From assembly GCA_017964055.1 (NCBI GenBank), contig JAGCSS010000041.1, forward strand, positions 1 to 17,218: a stretch of 17,218 bases of DNA. The letters run 5' to 3'. Numbering within the stretch: the first letter of the stretch is position 1; the number at the start of each line of letters is the position of its first letter. Below the pieces are notes generated by a model, which worked only from the letters and a program-made list of their open reading frames with translations, was not told the origin of the DNA and made no database searches. The position numbers and the translations under genes were made by a program. Positions 6,561-14,792 of the stretch are shown here, in pieces. Origin of the DNA: Lachnospiraceae bacterium. Its GTDB lineage: Bacteria > Bacillota > Clostridia > Lachnospirales > Lachnospiraceae.

Positions 6561-7952
6561 TTATTCCAAATGTCCTATGTAAGGATTGGGATCAACGTAT
6601 GTGCCGTTGATCTGTACGCCGAAATGCAGATGCGGTCCGGTCGAAACTCCGGTGGAGCCGCACAGTCCGAGGGTCTGTCCCTGCTTCACGTAATCGCCCA
6701 CCTCGACCTTGATCTTCGACATGTGCAGATATGCGGTAACAAAGCCGTCCCGATGCTCGACCTTAACGTAATTGCCCGCAGATGAGCTGTAGGTCGCTGC
6801 AATGACCTTACCCGCCAGTACCGAAACGATCGGAGCTCCGAACTCTCCGCCGATATCCCAGCCCTGATGATAGGTGGACGCGCCCTTTGTGGGTGCCTTT
6901 CTGGGACCGAACTTCGAATAGGTCCTGTGATCGCCCGGCAGAGGCCAGATCATCTCGTAGGGATCGGTCTCGTCTGTCAGTACTACGTAATTGATCGCGT
7001 CCGGATCGTAGACCTTGTTTTTTGTGTTTGTTTTCTGATGCTCCGCGGCACGCTGCTCGGCCAGTCTGCGCTTTTCTTCCTCTTCGCGCAGCTTATCTTC
7101 CTCGGCCTTGCGCTTGGTCTCAAGCTCGGCAATACGCTGTTCTTCCGCGTCGATTATGCTGTCGATCTCCTCTTCCTGACCCGATATCTGACCGATATAG
7201 GTGAACAGCAGCTCATCCTCTATATCCATCTTTTCGCAGAGCTTCTCGATCTCGGCGGCTTTCAGGTCATAGAGCTCCTGCACAGTCTGCTGCTCGAGTT
7301 CCTCCTGCTCCTGCAGCGTGGAGAGATTGTCGAGTGTGACCTCGAGTACGGACTTTCGCTCCGATACAACCTCACAGGTCTTCGCGTAGCGCTCGAGCAG
7401 GGCATTGTCATAGGCCTGTATGCTCGATACGTACTCCAGCTGGTTAAGTATATCCGCGATGCTGCCGGCGTTCAGGATGACGTCCAGATACGTGGTCTCG
7501 CCGTTCTCGTATATATATTTTACGCGTGCCTTCATCGTCGCGTACTGTTCATCGCGCTGCTTTTCCGCCGCGGTGAGTTCCTCGACCGCTGTCTTTAAGT
7601 CGTCCTCGGTCTCCGCGATCTTCTCCTTAAGTTCGAAGATGGTCAGCATTATATCGTTGAGGCGCAGATCGAGCTCGCTGATATACGCCTCGATGCTCTC
7701 CTTTTCACGGCTGTATTCCGCAAGAAGCTGTTCGGAACGCTTCTTAGATTCCTCAAGCTCCTTTTTGCGGGCACGGGCTTCTTCGAGCTGCTTGTCGTAA
7801 GCGTTTTTTGCGTCGTTGATCTGTTTTTCGTAATCCTTTTTGACCTTGTCCAGCTTGCTCTCATAGTCCGAGCCCAGCACCGCCGAGACAGGTGATGCTA
7901 CGAATACGGCCAGGAGCAGTACGGCCAGGATCCTGTACAGATTCTTTTTCAT
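6561..7952 (-). CDS. secreted coiled-coil M23 peptidoglycan endopeptidase (FtsEX partner)
   Basis: This 463-residue protein has a signal peptide (1-24, basic start, hydrophobic core, cleavage after PVSA). A long charged coiled coil follows (about 28-135 and 190-305) around a middle segment rich in aromatic and acidic residues (VKYIYENGETTYLDVIL). A C-terminal M23/LytM domain occupies about 335-460. Zinc ligands H362 and D366 (HQGWD) and H443, plus catalytic H410 and H441 (HLHFG), are all present, so it should be an active endopeptidase, unlike degenerate EnvC. The start is the ATG at 7952, sharing one base with the ftsX stop (TGATG), with GAGGT 6 nt upstream. The TTG one codon earlier is less likely. 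The coiled coil probably docks on the outer domain of FtsX, which would release or activate the enzyme, as for CwlO, PcsB and RipC. The call is sure for family and inferred for partner. Confidence 0.92.
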   Translation of the reverse strand: MKKNLYRILAVLLLAVFVASPVSAVLGSDYESKLDKVKKDYEKQINDAKNAYDKQLEEARARKKELEESKKRSEQLLAEYSREKESIEAYISELDLRLNDIMLTIFELKEKIAETEDDLKTAVEELTAAEKQRDEQYATMKARVKYIYENGETTYLDVILNAGSIADILNQLEYVSSIQAYDNALLERYAKTCEVVSERKSVLEVTLDNLSTLQEQEELEQQTVQELYDLKAAEIEKLCEKMDIEDELLFTYIGQISGQEEEIDSIIDAEEQRIAELETKRKAEEDKLREEEEKRRLAEQRAAEHQKTNTKNKVYDPDAINYVVLTDETDPYEMIWPLPGDHRTYSKFGPRKAPTKGASTYHQGWDIGGEFGAPIVSVLAGKVIAATYSSSAGNYVKVEHRDGFVTAYLHMSKIKVEVGDYVKQGQTLGLCGSTGVSTGPHLHFGVQINGTYVDPNPYIGHLE

Positions 7953-8869
7953 CAATTGACCTCTATTTTCCTAAGCTGCTTTCTCAGTGTTATGCGGCTG
8001 CTGATGAAACCGATGCCGATACCGATCGCGAGCGATGCGGGGATCAGGACCTTCATCACGGTCTCTACATTGAGGAAGCTCACTACATTAAACATCGATG
8101 AGAATTTCTCGGCCAGCATCCCGGTGATCCTGATGTAGGCCAGCCTGATGATCACGAGAGGTATCACTGCGCCTATGATGCCGATCAGCACACCCTCTAC
8201 AACAAACGGGATCTTGATAAAGAAGTTCGACACTCCGATGAGCTTCATGATCGAGATCTCCTCGCGGCGGACCGAAACACCTGTCGATACCGTCATGCCG
8301 ATCAGGAATGCCGCTACGAGCAGCAGTATCGTGATGATAACGGCAGAACCTATGGTGATGACCTTATTAAAGCCCGAGAGCGTGTCGGCGATGCCGGCTG
8401 CGTCGTTGCATTTGCGCACGCCGGGAAGACCCTTTACGAATCTCACGAGCGAGTCCTGCATCGCGACATCGTTCAGATATACGGTAAACGACGCGCTGTT
8501 CTCGAGCGGGTTGTCCTCGCCGAAGGACGATGCGAGCTCGGGAGAGAGCTTGGTACTCTTATAATTCTCCCATGCCTGCTCGGGCGATATATACTCGACC
8601 GTATGGACCTCGGCGCGGGTCATGATCTGAGCCTTCAGGCTCTCGATCTGCTCATCCGTGATGCCCTCGTCAAAGAAAACCGTGATGCCGACGTTGGTCT
8701 CGGCATTTTTAACTATGTACTCAACATTCGAAAGCATTATGTAGAAAACTCCGAACAGGAACAGGCAGGCGGCCATCGTACCGATCGAGGCCAGCGAAAA
8801 TGTCCTGTTGCGGAATATGCTCTTGATGCCCTGTCCGATACCGTAGAAGAAAGTGCTAATTTTTGGCAT
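7952..8869 (-). CDS. ftsX: cell-division ABC transporter permease FtsX
   Basis: FtsX is the membrane half of FtsEX, which does not transport but passes ATP-driven shape changes to wall hydrolases outside. The 305 residues contain four membrane segments (about 25-46, 170-192, 222-243 and 272-290) and one large outer domain (47-168) after the first, the standard Gram-positive layout. Family features include TFSLASIGTMAACLF at the first helix and RREEISIMKLIGVSNFFI (201-218), the coupling region facing FtsE. The start at 8869 (MPKISTFF) follows GGGAGG with 8-nt spacing and overlaps the end of ftsE by 14 nt. The frame stays open upstream to 8905, but the added residues lie wholly inside ftsE and have no role. 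Its stop overlaps the start of the M23 gene, so the three products are probably translated in step. Confidence 0.95.
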   Translation of the reverse strand: MPKISTFFYGIGQGIKSIFRNRTFSLASIGTMAACLFLFGVFYIMLSNVEYIVKNAETNVGITVFFDEGITDEQIESLKAQIMTRAEVHTVEYISPEQAWENYKSTKLSPELASSFGEDNPLENSASFTVYLNDVAMQDSLVRFVKGLPGVRKCNDAAGIADTLSGFNKVITIGSAVIITILLLVAAFLIGMTVSTGVSVRREEISIMKLIGVSNFFIKIPFVVEGVLIGIIGAVIPLVIIRLAYIRITGMLAEKFSSMFNVVSFLNVETVMKVLIPASLAIGIGIGFISSRITLRKQLRKIEVN

Positions 8870-9596
8870 GGGAATAGCCTCCCTTCTGGTCTCCGATGAT
8901 AACACCCTTATTGAGCGTGATGACGCGTTTCTGCATCGCGTCGACGATCTCGCGGTTGTGCGTTACGACAACGACGGTCGTGCCCCTGCGGTTGATCTCC
9001 TCGAGCAGGTGCATGATCTCCCATGAGTTGCGCGGGTCTAGATTACCCGTCGGCTCGTCCGCGAGCAGGATCACGGGATTGTTGACCAGAGCGCGCGCCA
9101 GGGCAACCCTCTGCTGCTCACCGCCCGAGAGTTCGTCAGGATACGATCTGAGTTTTTCGGAAAGGCCGACGATCGAGAGGACTCTCGGCACGTCGCGCCT
9201 GATCTTATGGTTCGGCACTTCGAGCACTCTCTGCGCGAACGCCACATTGTCAAAAACCGTGCGGTCCTTTAAGAGGCGGAAATCCTGGAACACTATGCCG
9301 ATGCTGCGTCTGAGCTTGCAGATGCTGTTCTCTCTGAGCCTCGAGAGCTCCTTTCCCGCGACCATGATATGGCCCCTTGTGGGGGATATTTCCTTAAGCA
9401 GGAGCTTGATCAGGGTCGATTTGCCCGAACCGCTGCTCCCGACTATGAATACGAACTCTCCCTTGCGGATCTCAAGGGAAACATTTTTCAGAGCGTGCTG
9501 CCCTTCTACGTAATCCTTGCTCACATCCTCGAGCAGGATCACCGGGGGCTCGATCTCTTCGCTCTCCGCTCTGTAAAGATCAAATCTATCCGCCAT
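8856..9596 (-). CDS. ftsE: cell-division ATP-binding protein FtsE
   Basis: FtsE is the cytoplasmic ATPase of FtsEX. The 246 residues hold Walker A GSSGSGKST (53-61), Q-loop Q104 in FQDFRLL, signature LSGGEQQR (156-163), Walker B VILLADE (175-181) with catalytic E181, D-loop NLD (185-187) and switch H213. FQDFRLL and the compact length are characteristic of FtsE as opposed to other ABC ATPases. A polar N-terminal extension of about 18 residues makes it slightly longer than the usual 228. The ATG at 9596 has GGGAGT 6 nt upstream. A TTG one codon earlier is possible but less likely. The gene lies 73 bp after the CdaR-family gene, with no terminator seen between them, and overlaps ftsX. Read-through from the regulator gene or a local promoter are both possible. 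Confidence 0.95.
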   Translation of the reverse strand: MADRFDLYRAESEEIEPPVILLEDVSKDYVEGQHALKNVSLEIRKGEFVFIVGSSGSGKSTLIKLLLKEISPTRGHIMVAGKELSRLRENSICKLRRSIGIVFQDFRLLKDRTVFDNVAFAQRVLEVPNHKIRRDVPRVLSIVGLSEKLRSYPDELSGGEQQRVALARALVNNPVILLADEPTGNLDPRNSWEIMHLLEEINRRGTTVVVVTHNREIVDAMQKRVITLNKGVIIGDQKGGYSHAKN

Positions 9597-9669
9597 CAAA
9601 ATACTCCCATATACACAACAAAGCTCCTACCCCTGTGGATCATCGAAGTATGAGCTGTGCCGTTAAATA

Positions 9670-10761
9670 TCAATATTCAAGGTTCTCCATATATTTCATG
9701 TACTTTACGACCATGAGCGCGATCTTGAATGTGATCGCATCCTCGAATACCCTGAGGTCCAGGTTCGTCATCTTCTGGAGCTTATCGAGACGGTAAACCA
9801 GCGTATTTCTGTGGATATAGAGCTGTCTCGAGGTCTCCGAAACGTTCAGGTTGTTCTCGAAGAACTTGTTGATGGTCGAAAGCGTCTCCTCATCAAAATC
9901 ATCCGGCGACTTTCCGTCGAATATCTCCTTGATGAACATCTTGCACAACGGCATCGGCAGCTGGTAGATCAGACGTCCGATACCGAGATTGCTGTAGGCG
10001 ATGACGTTCCTCTCGCTGTAGAATATCTTTCCTACGTCGAGCGCCATCTTGGCTTCTTTGTAGGATCTGGAAACATCCTTTATCTCGTTCACTATCGTAC
10101 CGAGCGCCACGTGAACCTTTGACATCGCCTCGGTATTGAGCATGTCGAGGATCACTCTCGCAAGCTTCTCCATATCCTCGTAGCCCTCGCCGGGTTTGAG
10201 CTCCTTGACCACGATGATATTCTTCTCATCGACCGCGGTGATGAAGTCCTTGGCCTTGCTGTTGGTGAAGAGGGTCCTCACGGTCTCGAGCGCGTTCGTG
10301 TCCTTTTCGGTCTTGGTCTCGATCAGGATGACAACACGTCTGGCCTCGGCATCGATGTGAAGCTTCTTCGCGCGGTTATAGATGTCCACGAGCAGAAGAT
10401 TGTCCAGCAGGAGGTTCTTGATGAAGTTGTCCTTATCGTAACGCTCCTTGTAAGCCACGAGCAGGTTCTGTATCTGGAAGGTGACCATCTTTCCGACCAT
10501 GTACACATCGTCCGAATCACCCTTGACCAGCAGAACGTACTCCAGCTGCTGCTCGTCGTAAACCTTAAAGAACTGGTATCCCGACAACGCCTGACTGTCC
10601 GCGGGCGAATCAACGAATGCCAGCACTGCATCCTCATATTCCTCGGCATTGTTCATGGTAGCTGCGAGCGACTTACCCTCGGTATCCATCACACAGATAT
10701 CGATCCTGGTGATAGCCTTGATGCCTTCTACGGTGTTCTGCAAAATCTGATTTGAGATCAT
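9670..10761 (-). CDS. CdaR/PucR-family transcriptional regulator
   Basis: This 363-residue cytoplasmic regulator has an N-terminal sensor of sugar-diacid-recognition type (about 1-125, QILQNTVEGIKAITRIDICVMD). A GGDEF-like central region follows (about 140-260, with SRSYKEAKMALDVGK). A C-terminal PucR helix-turn-helix lies at about 292-350, with LNVSETSRQLYIHRNTLVYRLDKLQ. CdaR regulators respond to glycerate, glucarate or related acids, but the ligand here is unknown. The ATG at 10761 has AGAAGG 6 nt upstream. It is the first gene of the minus-strand block that continues with ftsE, and is divergent from the GNAT-GH2 unit. It could control either side, or itself. The link to cell-wall remodelling is positional and unproved. 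Family assignment is firm; function is inferred. Confidence 0.87.
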   Translation of the reverse strand: MISNQILQNTVEGIKAITRIDICVMDTEGKSLAATMNNAEEYEDAVLAFVDSPADSQALSGYQFFKVYDEQQLEYVLLVKGDSDDVYMVGKMVTFQIQNLLVAYKERYDKDNFIKNLLLDNLLLVDIYNRAKKLHIDAEARRVVILIETKTEKDTNALETVRTLFTNSKAKDFITAVDEKNIIVVKELKPGEGYEDMEKLARVILDMLNTEAMSKVHVALGTIVNEIKDVSRSYKEAKMALDVGKIFYSERNVIAYSNLGIGRLIYQLPMPLCKMFIKEIFDGKSPDDFDEETLSTINKFFENNLNVSETSRQLYIHRNTLVYRLDKLQKMTNLDLRVFEDAITFKIALMVVKYMKYMENLEY

Positions 10762-10804
10762 GTTTAGCCTTCTCCGTTTCGTAAAAATATCTACACCTAA
10801 TATA

Positions 10805-10833
10805 AGTTTATCACTTTAAACCGCGACCTGCAA
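10805..10833 (-). promoter_or_regulatory. weak candidate promoter of the CdaR-family gene
   Basis: On the minus strand, TTGCAG (10828-10833) and TAAACT (10805-10810) are 17 bp apart, about 50 bp before the ATG. Both boxes match consensus only in part. The nearby AT-rich stretch offers other possible -10 boxes, so the exact position is uncertain. Confidence 0.3.
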
Positions 10834-10881
10834 CGGGATATTTTCACAATAAGCGACCTCACCGCATATGTCGTGGGATAT
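10823..10881. repeat. paired direct repeats in the divergent promoter region
   Basis: Two words each occur twice in the same orientation: GCGACCT at 10823-10829 and 10853-10859 (30 bp apart), and GGGATAT at 10835-10841 and 10875-10881 (40 bp apart). Spacings near whole helical turns and contact with the -35 box of the rightward promoter suggest possible regulator sites. Chance is not excluded. Confidence 0.4.
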
Positions 10882-10909
10882 CGACAAAAAAGCGGGCGAA
10901 GGCTATACT
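10881..10909 (+). promoter_or_regulatory. sigma-A-type promoter of the GNAT-GH2 unit
   Basis: TCGACA (10881-10886) is followed after 17 bp by TATACT (10904-10909), each one mismatch from consensus. The start would fall near 10916, giving a leader of about 34 nt before the ATG at 10950, which has AAGGGG 6 nt upstream. Confidence 0.75.
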
Positions 10910-10949
10910 TAAATCAAAAAAGTGCTATTTTTGCGAAAAGGGGAATACT

Positions 10950-11867
10950 ATGAACATCACGACAAAGCAATTTCAGATCCTTACGGATATAGATATGGTC
11001 TGGAAGCTTATGACCGAAGCATACGATCATGAAGAAAACAACGGGCCCGCAGCTCCGTTCTTCGAGTACGCGGTAACCTCTCCCTGGCACGATCGTGACT
11101 ATCTGCGCCTGAACCGTTTCTGGCTGGACGACGGCAGACCGGTGGCCTTCGTATTCTACGAGCAGCCCGTTAACGAGCTGTATTTCGTACTCAAACCGGG
11201 ATACGAAATGCTGGCCGATGAGATGATAGAATATGCCGAAACGGCGTATCCGAAGTTTGAAGATCCGCTGGCGTTGGTACTTTCCGTGGGGCAGAAGGCC
11301 CTTATCGAAGCTGCGGAAAGAAAGGGCTACAAATGCGATTATGAGGAAACGGACAGGATCTTCGATTTCCGTACCGGGAAGCTCGATCATCCTCTGCCCG
11401 CGGGATACCATTTTGTGGACTCGGAGCATTCGGATCCGCTCAAGTCCGCAAAATGCCTCTGGGACGGCTTTAACAGCGAGGAACTCGGTCCGTTCGTAAA
11501 CTGGGAAATCCCTGAGAAGGACGGCGGAAGAACTCCTCACGAACTGTATCAGAATGTGCTCGGAGCCACGATCTCGCCCTCGCCTCACGCGACTTATCAA
11601 TATACCGTGATAATCGCGGATGAGAATGAGGAATACGTCTGCTTCTCGGGAATGTGGTGGGTTCCGGAAAACAAGCTGGCCTACATGGAGCCGCTGTGTA
11701 CGGTTCCTTCACATCAGCATAAGGGCCTCGCGGCCGCAGCGCTCTCCCGCCACGACAGCGTGCTCCGCCCGCTCGGCGCCGAGATCATGACGGGCGGCGG
11801 CAATGAGTTCTATCAAAAGATCGGTTACAAGGGCGTTCATATCAGGCGCCATTACACGAAAGCTTAA
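10950..11867 (+). CDS. GNAT-family N-acetyltransferase, two-domain
   Basis: This 305-residue cytoplasmic protein probably moves an acetyl group from acetyl-CoA to an unknown amine. The C-terminal half (about 150-300) has a recognisable GNAT core: the beta-strand AYMEPLCTVPS, the acetyl-CoA phosphate loop QHKGLA (256-261) and the late element FYQKIGYK (287-294). The N-terminal half (about 8-130) has a similar strand-helix pattern, with ELYFVLKPGYEMLADEMIEYAE, but no clear CoA loop. It may be a degenerate second GNAT domain. Such tandem proteins of about 300 residues are common in Clostridia. The start is fixed by AAGGGG and the promoter at 10881-10909. The GH2 gene follows after 35 bp with no terminator, so both are probably on one transcript. 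A role in acting on amino sugars or on a GH2 product is speculation. Confidence 0.82.
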   Translation: MNITTKQFQILTDIDMVWKLMTEAYDHEENNGPAAPFFEYAVTSPWHDRDYLRLNRFWLDDGRPVAFVFYEQPVNELYFVLKPGYEMLADEMIEYAETAYPKFEDPLALVLSVGQKALIEAAERKGYKCDYEETDRIFDFRTGKLDHPLPAGYHFVDSEHSDPLKSAKCLWDGFNSEELGPFVNWEIPEKDGGRTPHELYQNVLGATISPSPHATYQYTVIIADENEEYVCFSGMWWVPENKLAYMEPLCTVPSHQHKGLAAAALSRHDSVLRPLGAEIMTGGGNEFYQKIGYKGVHIRRHYTKA

Positions 11868-11902
11868 GACATTCGGGACACAGCATCTTCGGAGGAAGGA
11901 AC

Positions 11903-14782
11903 ATGAGATACGATCTGAGCGGAAAATGGGAGATAAAGCTCCCCGACGGAAGAGTGAAAGCGGACGGCTTTCTGCCCGGTTCCCTTGATGAAAACAGCGT
12001 CGGAGATCCCGACCGCGTTGCAAAGGCATGGCACCCCGATATAGAGGACCGGAGCGGCGAGGATACCGAGTTTACGGACGTCGACTCACGCATCACGACC
12101 AGACTTACGAGGCGTTTTACCTATGAGGGACCGGCAGAGTTTTCGATGGTTTTTGAATATGATGTCAAAGCGGACAGGCGTTATTATCTGCATATAGAGC
12201 GTACCCGCGCGGCCTCGGCCTTTGTCGACGGCAAAGAAGCACGCCGCATCGCTTACGGACTCAGCACGCCCACGGTTTTTGACGTGACCGGGCTGCTGCA
12301 CAAGGGCAGTGTTATTACGCTCGTCACCGACAACACCTATCCCGGCATGCCCTATCGCGACATAACCTTTTCCTCCGCCGCGACCGACGAGACGCAGACC
12401 AACTGGAACGGCGCGGTAGGTGAGATATATGTCGAAGAAACAGATGCGCGCCGGATCGAAGAAGTGCGTGTATATCCCGACGTCAAGGACAACCTGACGG
12501 TCAGTATTGTGCTTCGGGTCGCGTACGAGCCTATCACTGTTCCTTCCAAAGATTCCGACTTTTCTGCAAACCGTTGCTATAACGATCCCACATCCGCCGC
12601 AAGTCAGGATACAGCAGTCACCGAAGCTTCAGTGTCCGCTGCCGTCAGGATCTCAGGCAAATGCCTTGCCGCGCCTGTGGAACGCACTATTCTCCTGACT
12701 TCCGGCAATACGACCGAGGTGCGTTTTGACAATATCGCGCTCACCGAAGAATGTTCGGATGCGCTTTGGGATGAATATGAAGGAAATCTTCATGAGATTG
12801 AAATCTCTCTAATACGCGGCGACGAAGTAACAGACAGCAGGACCGTCCGCTTCGGTCTTCGGACTTTCTCTTACGACGATACCGGACGACTGATACTGAA
12901 CGGCCGGCGTATATTCCTCAGAAGCGAGGCAAACTGCGGCCTGTTCCCCGAAACAGGCCATCCGCCGATGGACCTGACCTCATGGGAAAGAATAGTCGCG
13001 ACTTACAGATCCTACGGAGTCAACTGCATACGTTTCCATTCCTGGTGTCCGCCCGAGGCCGCTTTTGAGACTGCAGACAGGCTCGGCGTGATGATCGAGG
13101 CCGAGCTCCCGAACTGGAACCCGCGCGACGCTTTTAACGACGAGGCCTGCTTTAACTTCTATAAAAACGAACTCACACAGATAATAAAAACCTACACGAA
13201 CCACCCTTCTTTCGTTATGCTGGCGCTCGGCAACGAACTGCACGCAAGTGACGAGGGCGTTGACCGTATGCACGAGCTCCTGCGGACCGCGCGTGCGCTC
13301 GATCCCACCAGACTCTATGCCTGGGGCTCGAACAATTACTATGGCAACAAAGGCGCCGATCCCGACAGCGATTTCTATACCGGTTCTGATCATTACGGCA
13401 CGCCGCTGCGCTTTTCCGGCAATAAGGGCGTGATCAACACCACCGCGCCCAATACCCGCAGAGATCTCTCAGCAGTTCTCGGCAGTATCCGCGAAAGCTA
13501 TAAAAAACCTGTATTTACCTTCGAGGTCGGCCAGTACGAGATCCTGCCCGACATGAAGGAACTGGAGGAGTTCAACGGCGTTACAAGGCCCGATAATCTG
13601 GCGGTGGTCAACGAGCGCAGAAAAAAGAACGGCATATCCGATGCCGAATGGGAACGCAGGGTCAACGCGACCGGTGAGATCGCACTCAAAGCCTACCGTG
13701 AAGAGATCGAAGGCGTGCTGCGCACTCCAGGACTCTCGGGTATCTCCCTGCTCGGGCTTCAGGACTTTACCGGCCAGGGTACGGCTCTGGACGGCATGCT
13801 GAACTCACATCTGCAGCCGAAGCCTTATCCGTTCTCCGATCCCGCACGCTTCGCGAGATTCTTTACGGACCGGGCAGTACTCGTGCTTTTTGACCGTTAT
13901 ACCTATGAGAACGGTGAGACATTTACCGCAGAGGTCAAAGTTGCGAATTACGGCAAAGAGCCGCTTCCGGGCGAGTTTTCATACAGGCTCGAAACCGCCT
14001 CTTCGGGACGAGGTTATACAAATTCCGCCCCGGCTGCCGGGGCAGTCCCCGGTTCAGCCATCGTGCCGGGATATTCCGTACCCATATCTGCAAGCGGAAA
14101 CCGGGACAGCGCGGAAACAGGCATAAACTCCTGCCCTCCCGGCGAGCTGACCTCGCTCGGCACCTTCAGCATCCCGCTCACCGGCTTTGACCGTGCCCAG
14201 AAGCTCATGCTCACCGTAACCGTCGGAGACATCGGCGCGGAGTATCCGCTCTGGGTCTATCCGCATGTGGATCCGGCATGCCCTAAGGACGTATACGAAA
14301 CCGAAGTTTTCGACGACAAAGCAAAGGATGTCCTCGCGCGCGGCGGCAGGGTCTATGTGACCCCGCATTCCACAAAAGAGGCAATTCCGGATTCAATACA
14401 GGCACAGTTCACGACCGATTTCTGGTCCGTAGGCACCTTCCCCGCGCAGGAAGGCGCAATGGGCCAGCTCATAAAGAAAGACCATCCGGTTTTTAAAGGT
14501 TTCCCCACTGATGAATGGTCCGACTGGCAGTGGTTCCGTATGGCATCGCAGCGGGCTTTCATCCTGCCCCGCTATACGGACGCGATCATCACCGAAATGG
14601 ACTGTTATGTTCGGCAGCGCCCGATGGCGCAGCTCTATGAGGCAAAATACGGCCCCGGCCGCGTACTCTTCTCCTCGATGGGACTGCAGGATCTGCAGGA
14701 GTATCCCGAGGCCAGAATGCTGCTCGACTGCATATACAAATATCTGGGCTCCGATGATTTCGAGCCGATGCAGGAATTATAA
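11903..14782 (+). CDS. glycoside hydrolase family 2 enzyme, multidomain, intracellular
   Basis: This 959-residue enzyme has GH2 architecture: a jelly-roll sugar-binding domain (about 1-178), an Ig-like domain (183-320), a TIM-barrel catalytic domain (325-650), a second Ig-like domain (656-786) and a C-terminal domain (787-955). The likely acid/base is E445 in ALGNEL and the nucleophile E541 in FTFEVGQ. CIRFHSWCPP (375-384) also fits the barrel. There is no signal peptide, so it should act in the cytoplasm on imported oligosaccharides, releasing a terminal sugar with retention. Substrate is uncertain: beta-galactoside, beta-glucuronide and beta-mannoside enzymes all occur in GH2. The C-terminal part (GRVYVTPHSTKEAIP to RVLFSSMGLQDLQEYPEAR) resembles a glutamine-amidotransferase-like fold (weak). 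Ser/Ala/Pro/Gly-rich inserts at about 211-243 and 698-748 interrupt both Ig-like domains. The ATG follows GGAGGAAGG. Confidence 0.9.
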   Translation: MRYDLSGKWEIKLPDGRVKADGFLPGSLDENSVGDPDRVAKAWHPDIEDRSGEDTEFTDVDSRITTRLTRRFTYEGPAEFSMVFEYDVKADRRYYLHIERTRAASAFVDGKEARRIAYGLSTPTVFDVTGLLHKGSVITLVTDNTYPGMPYRDITFSSAATDETQTNWNGAVGEIYVEETDARRIEEVRVYPDVKDNLTVSIVLRVAYEPITVPSKDSDFSANRCYNDPTSAASQDTAVTEASVSAAVRISGKCLAAPVERTILLTSGNTTEVRFDNIALTEECSDALWDEYEGNLHEIEISLIRGDEVTDSRTVRFGLRTFSYDDTGRLILNGRRIFLRSEANCGLFPETGHPPMDLTSWERIVATYRSYGVNCIRFHSWCPPEAAFETADRLGVMIEAELPNWNPRDAFNDEACFNFYKNELTQIIKTYTNHPSFVMLALGNELHASDEGVDRMHELLRTARALDPTRLYAWGSNNYYGNKGADPDSDFYTGSDHYGTPLRFSGNKGVINTTAPNTRRDLSAVLGSIRESYKKPVFTFEVGQYEILPDMKELEEFNGVTRPDNLAVVNERRKKNGISDAEWERRVNATGEIALKAYREEIEGVLRTPGLSGISLLGLQDFTGQGTALDGMLNSHLQPKPYPFSDPARFARFFTDRAVLVLFDRYTYENGETFTAEVKVANYGKEPLPGEFSYRLETASSGRGYTNSAPAAGAVPGSAIVPGYSVPISASGNRDSAETGINSCPPGELTSLGTFSIPLTGFDRAQKLMLTVTVGDIGAEYPLWVYPHVDPACPKDVYETEVFDDKAKDVLARGGRVYVTPHSTKEAIPDSIQAQFTTDFWSVGTFPAQEGAMGQLIKKDHPVFKGFPTDEWSDWQWFRMASQRAFILPRYTDAIITEMDCYVRQRPMAQLYEAKYGPGRVLFSSMGLQDLQEYPEARMLLDCIYKYLGSDDFEPMQEL

Positions 14783-14792
14783 TTCAAGGATC

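Noticed and set aside
6867..7598. Long plus-strand open frame with hydrophobic leucine-rich product opposite the M23 gene
   Set aside because: It is the antisense of Glu/Lys-rich coiled-coil codons, which read as Leu/Phe. No ribosome site or conserved feature supports it.
10914..11600. Minus-strand open frame (228 codons) opposite the GNAT gene
   Set aside because: The GNAT gene has a promoter, ribosome site and domain match. The antisense product shows none of these.
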